34,983 nt of DNA from Actinomycetes bacterium (GTDB taxonomy: Bacteria > Actinomycetota > Acidimicrobiia > Acidimicrobiales > RAAP-2). Positions 31,958 through 34,983 of this stretch are shown here, piece after piece; positions within the stretch are counted from its first letter, which is position 1; every line of letters begins with the position of its first letter. The stretch lies in assembly GCA_021823525.1 (NCBI GenBank), contig JAKANY010000015.1:1-34983 (forward strand), in the 5' to 3' direction. The notes under the pieces are model-generated. The model was given only the letters and a program-made list of their open reading frames with translations, did not search any database and had not been told where the DNA came from. The position numbers and the translations under genes were made by a program.

Positions 31958-32784
31958 GCGCGCCGGGTCGCCGCCGGGCGGGCCTAGTCGCGCGCAACGT
32001 CGGCGTGCCGATCCTGTCGCTGGTGCTGGTGCTGGTCCTCTGGCAGCTCATCGTGGTCGGGTTCCACGTCGCGAGCTACGTCGCCCCGCGTCCGCGCGAG
32101 GCGATCCTTTCGGTCACCCAGAACTGGTCGCTGCTGTGGCCGCTCGTGCTCGGCACGATCCGCGAGACGGTCTACGGGTTCGTCGTGGGGGCGGCGCTCG
32201 GGTTCTTCCTCGGGGTCATCATGGCCAAGGTCCCGTTCCTCCAGGGGCTCGTCTACCCGGTGCTGGTGCTCTCCCAGGCCATCCCGATCATCGCCCTGGC
32301 CGCGCCCCTGGTGCTGATCCTCGGATTCTCGACCGCCCCCAAGATCGTGATCGTCGCCTGGATCGTCTTCTTTCCCGTGACGGTCAACGTGATCGACGGG
32401 CTCAGCCACGTGGACCGGGACCTGCTCAACCTGGCCAAGGTCTACGGAGCCTCGCGCTGGCGGACCTTCTGGCAGATCGAGATCCCGGCCACCTCGACCC
32501 CGCTGTTCTCGGGGCTCAAGATCGGGGCCACCTACGCGGTCACCGGGGCCATCATCGGCGAGCTCGCGGCCTCCGACGGCTCGTCGCTGGCCCTCTACCA
32601 GGAGCACGCCAACTCGAACCTCAACACGGCCGCCGTCTACGGGACGACGATGGTCATGACGGCCATCGGGATCAGCTGGTTCCTGCTGGTCGTGGGCGTG
32701 GAGGTGTTCGCCACGCCCTGGCGGCGCCGCACGGTGGCGCGGCGCTGGCCGTGGCGACGCGACCGCGACGACGTGGCTCAGTAG
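31954..32784 (+). CDS. NitT/TauT-type ABC importer permease
   Basis: A 276-residue BPD_transp_1 permease with six predicted helices. The EAA coupling loop reads LAKVYGASRWRTFWQIEIP, followed by PLFSGLKIGATYAVTGAIIGEL, as in SsuC/ThiX proteins. The tail is strongly basic. GTG 31954 overlaps the ATPase stop by 4 nt. Confidence 0.91.
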   Translation: MSAPGRRRAGLVARNVGVPILSLVLVLVLWQLIVVGFHVASYVAPRPREAILSVTQNWSLLWPLVLGTIRETVYGFVVGAALGFFLGVIMAKVPFLQGLVYPVLVLSQAIPIIALAAPLVLILGFSTAPKIVIVAWIVFFPVTVNVIDGLSHVDRDLLNLAKVYGASRWRTFWQIEIPATSTPLFSGLKIGATYAVTGAIIGELAASDGSSLALYQEHANSNLNTAAVYGTTMVMTAIGISWFLLVVGVEVFATPWRRRTVARRWPWRRDRDDVAQ

Positions 32785-32815
32785 GATGCCGGGCAGACGC
32801 ACGAAGGAGGACGTG

Positions 32816-33832
32816 ATGCGAACTGGGAGACTCACACTGGCGGCGGCCGCGGTCGCCGCCCTGGTGGGCGGCTCGGCGATGGCGGCAGTCGGCTCGGCGG
32901 GCGCGGCCGCGAAGACCTCGATCACCTTCGCCTACGACTTCCCCGGACCCGACTTCGAACTGGTGCCCGTCGTCGTGGCCCAGGACCGCGGCTACTTCGC
33001 GGCCAACGGCCTGTCGGTGAAGGTGGTCTTCCCGCCCGACACCTCGACGACGACCAAGATGCTCACGACGGGGGTGGCCAACATCGGCTTCATCACCACG
33101 ACCGACATGGGCGTCGCGGTCAACGCCGGCGCGCCGGTGCTGTCGGTGGCCAACTACTCGATGCGCAACAACTGGGCCCTGTTCGCCAAGCCGGGGACCA
33201 AGCTCACACCCGGGAACCTGACGGCCGCGCTCAAGGGCAAGCGCATCTTCTCCTACGGGGACACCTGGACCGAGTCGATGCTGCCCTTCGTGCTGCGCTA
33301 CGCGCACCTGACGACCAACCAGGTCAAGATCATCTCGGATCCCACCGGCAACGACCTGACCGACCTGCTCGCGGGCAAGGTCGACATCTCCACCTCGACG
33401 ACCAACTACGAGATCCCGGGCTTCGTGGGCTCCCACGTCAAGGGGACCGAGGTCACCCTGCTGGGAACCAAGGTCGGGGCGCCGGACATCCCGATCTGGG
33501 TCTACGCGGTGACGCGCAGCTACGCGGCCAGCAACGGCCCGAAGGTCAAGGCCTTCTTGAAGGCCGTCAAGGCCGCCACGATCTGGGCAGTCGCCCACCC
33601 GGCGGCGGCCGCGGCCGAGTTCGACCACGCCTACCCGACCTCGGGCTACACCAACGCCTACAACGCGCTGGGCTGGAAGCTGACGATCCCGTTCCTGCGC
33701 GACACCAAGGGCCAGTACTTCGTGCAGTCCAACGCCCAGTGGACGACGCTGGCCAAGGCGCTCAAGAGCATCAAGCTCATCTCGTCGGTGCCCGCGCCCA
33801 CGACCTACTACACCAACAAGTTCCTGCCCTAG
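32816..33832 (+). CDS. NMT1/THI5-like substrate-binding protein
   Basis: A 338-residue type II binding protein. After an Ala-rich export signal (residues 1-32, no lipobox cysteine) it has ITFAYDFPGPDFELVPVVVAQDRGYFAANGLSVKV and KMLTTGVANIGFITTTDMGVAVNAGAPV, typical of the NMT1/ABC sulfonate and HMP-precursor binding family. ATG 32816 is set by AAGGAGG ending 5 nt upstream. TAGGAT (32782-32787), overlapping the permease stop, may be a second promoter raising its level. There is no TPP riboswitch, so thiamine precursors are less likely than a nucleoside-like ligand, given the next two genes. Confidence 0.87.
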   Translation: MRTGRLTLAAAAVAALVGGSAMAAVGSAGAAAKTSITFAYDFPGPDFELVPVVVAQDRGYFAANGLSVKVVFPPDTSTTTKMLTTGVANIGFITTTDMGVAVNAGAPVLSVANYSMRNNWALFAKPGTKLTPGNLTAALKGKRIFSYGDTWTESMLPFVLRYAHLTTNQVKIISDPTGNDLTDLLAGKVDISTSTTNYEIPGFVGSHVKGTEVTLLGTKVGAPDIPIWVYAVTRSYAASNGPKVKAFLKAVKAATIWAVAHPAAAAAEFDHAYPTSGYTNAYNALGWKLTIPFLRDTKGQYFVQSNAQWTTLAKALKSIKLISSVPAPTTYYTNKFLP

Positions 33833-33836
33833 ACCC

Positions 33837-34676
33837 GTGACCGTCGCGGTCGGCGTTGTGGGCAGCGCCAACGTCGACCTCGTGGTGCGCTGCGCGGCCC
33901 TGCCGCGTCCCGGCGAGACGGTGCTCGGCCAGGAGATCGAGCGCCTGCCGGGGGGCAAGGGGGCCAACCAGGCGGTCGCCGCGGCGGCCCTCGGGGCGTC
34001 GGTCACGCTGTTCGCGAGCCTCGGCGATGACTCCGACGGGCGGTGGCTCGGCGAGCGGCTGGTGGCGCGCGGGGTACGCCTGGGCGTGGGGCGCGCGGCC
34101 CACGCGCCCACGGGCGTCGCCCTGATCACGGTCGAGGCGAGCGGGGAGAACACCATCGTCGTGGCACCGGGGGCCAACGCGGCGCTCGACCTCGTGGACG
34201 CGGACCTCGGGGCCTTCGACGTCGTCGTGGCCCAGCTCGAGATCGGCGACGGCGCGCTGCGCGAGGCCACGCGGGCGCGGCGCCTGGTGCTCAACGTGGC
34301 GCCCGCGCGACCCGTGCCGCCCGAGGTGCTGGCCGCCAGCGCGGTCGTCGTGGCCAACGAGACCGAGGCCGACGCACTCGATCTGCGCGCGCTCGATCAC
34401 GTGGTCGTCACCCACGGGGCCGAGGGTGCCGTGCACTACCGGCGTGGCCACGAGGTCGCGCGCGCCCGCCCGCCGCGGGTGACGCCCGTCGACACCGTGG
34501 GCGCGGGCGATGCGTTCTGTGCGGCCTACGCCGTGCGCCTGGCTGCGGGCGACGACGACGAGACGGCCCTACGCTTCGCGGTGACCGCAGGGGCTCTCGC
34601 CACCCGGGCGCGCGGCGCCCAGGGGGCGGTCCCCACCGAGCAGGAGGTGCGAGCGTGGCTGCCACGCGCATCGTGA
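33837..34676 (+). CDS. rbsK: Ribokinase (PfkB family)
   Basis: Phosphorylates D-ribose, or a closely related sugar, with ATP. The 279-residue product has GSANVDLVVRCAALPRPGET at the N-terminus, the PfkB signature 1 PGGKGANQAVAAAALGA, and signature 2 DTVGAGDAFCAAYAVRL with catalytic Asp225. GTG 33837 is 4 nt after the binding-protein stop. Next to a nucleoside hydrolase it would consume the ribose released. Another PfkB sugar or nucleoside kinase activity cannot be excluded. Confidence 0.9.
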   Translation: MTVAVGVVGSANVDLVVRCAALPRPGETVLGQEIERLPGGKGANQAVAAAALGASVTLFASLGDDSDGRWLGERLVARGVRLGVGRAAHAPTGVALITVEASGENTIVVAPGANAALDLVDADLGAFDVVVAQLEIGDGALREATRARRLVLNVAPARPVPPEVLAASAVVVANETEADALDLRALDHVVVTHGAEGAVHYRRGHEVARARPPRVTPVDTVGAGDAFCAAYAVRLAAGDDDETALRFAVTAGALATRARGAQGAVPTEQEVRAWLPRAS

Positions 34677-34983
34677 TCGACACGGACCCCGGGGTCGACG
34701 ACGCCGTCGCGATCCTGCTGGCTCTGGCGAGTCCCGAGGTCGAGGTTCTCGCCCTGACCAGCGTCGCGGGCAACGTCGACGTCGACCAGACGACGCGCAA
34801 CGCGCGGCGCCTGGTCGATCTCGCCGGGCGCCCCGACGTTCCCGTGGCCCGGGGGGCCGCCGGCCCGCTGGTCGCGCCGGCCAGCTACGAGGACGGCCAC
34901 GTGCACGGTCACGACGGCCTGGGCGATCTGACGTGGGAGGACCCGGCCACCCCCGAGAGCCCCGAGCACGCCGTCGACCTGAT
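34655..34983 (+). CDS. Inosine-uridine-type nucleoside hydrolase, partial (5' part)
   Basis: The first ~109 residues of an N-ribohydrolase that splits nucleosides into base and ribose. The Ca2+-binding DTDPGVDD (residues 9-16) with AILLALASPEVEVLALTSVAGN is the diagnostic N-terminus, and GHDGLGDL (catalytic-site loop) is also present. GTG 34655 has GGAGG 7 nt upstream and overlaps the ribokinase gene by 22 nt. The gene runs out of the window at 34983, so the C-terminal half is not seen. Confidence 0.92.
   Translation, partial: MAATRIVIDTDPGVDDAVAILLALASPEVEVLALTSVAGNVDVDQTTRNARRLVDLAGRPDVPVARGAAGPLVAPASYEDGHVHGHDGLGDLTWEDPATPESPEHAVDL

Noticed and set aside
31202..33832. Calling the importer ThiXYZ (thiamine precursor uptake)
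   Set aside because: The binding-protein family fits, but there is no TPP riboswitch in the short upstream gap and no thi gene nearby; the downstream genes point to ribosides.

Overview
This is a very GC-rich stretch of chromosome from an actinobacterium. The evidence is dense GTG/ATG starts with 1-13 nt overlaps, a CGAAC-N4-GTTCG LexA box, an ImuA'/ImuB/DnaE2 mutasome, a tRNA without encoded CCA, and many TANNNT -10 hexamers placed 6-8 nt before the start codon (leaderless-type starts). An acidimicrobial lineage would fit, but I cannot fix the taxon from sequence alone. No phage, insertion sequence, CRISPR array or rRNA is visible.

Layout. 1-3.8 kb: glpX (-) diverges from murA-meaB-small membrane protein (+). 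3.8-6.7 kb: sulfate assimilation, cysDN (-) diverging from cysH (+) across a 55-bp bidirectional promoter. 6.8-9.8 kb: a three-TM membrane protein resembling divisome SepX/GlpR, tRNA-Ala(CGC), a decaying hicBA toxin-antitoxin pair, an SDR-type NAD-binding protein and an SRPBCC protein. 9.97-15.0 kb: a complete branched-chain-amino-acid-type (Liv/HAAT) ABC importer ending in a strong terminator. 15.0-17.5 kb: an ABC-2 exporter pair bracketed by two diverged direct copies of a ~385-bp non-coding structured element. 17.5-23.0 kb: an SOS module, with SRAP (yedK) diverging from imuA'-imuB-dnaE2 around one perfect LexA box. 23.0-26.3 kb: hotdog thioesterase, FabH and a nucleotidyltransferase (-), and threonine aldolase (+). 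26.3-29.5 kb: a PRC/MgtE-N/CBS protein, a 262-nt structured leader and an Nramp-related transporter whose metal-site residues look like the Mg2+-transporting NRMT clade. 29.5-31.2 kb: tandem LmbE/PIG-L deacetylases. 31.2-35 kb: a NitT/TauT-type ABC importer followed by ribokinase and a nucleoside hydrolase cut by the window end, read here as a nucleoside or related salvage unit.

Most interesting: (1) the paired non-coding element flanking the ABC-2 exporter, with conserved helices, GCAA-capped hairpins and near-consensus DnaA boxes; (2) the predicted Mg2+ module, with two mutually exclusive helices in the leader; (3) a cysH lacking one of four Fe-S cysteines; (4) a MurA with Cys-to-Asp at the fosfomycin-target position; (5) a hicA relic recognisable across an in-frame stop; (6) an ImuB lacking much of its N-terminal region; (7) two solute-binding proteins with no lipobox.
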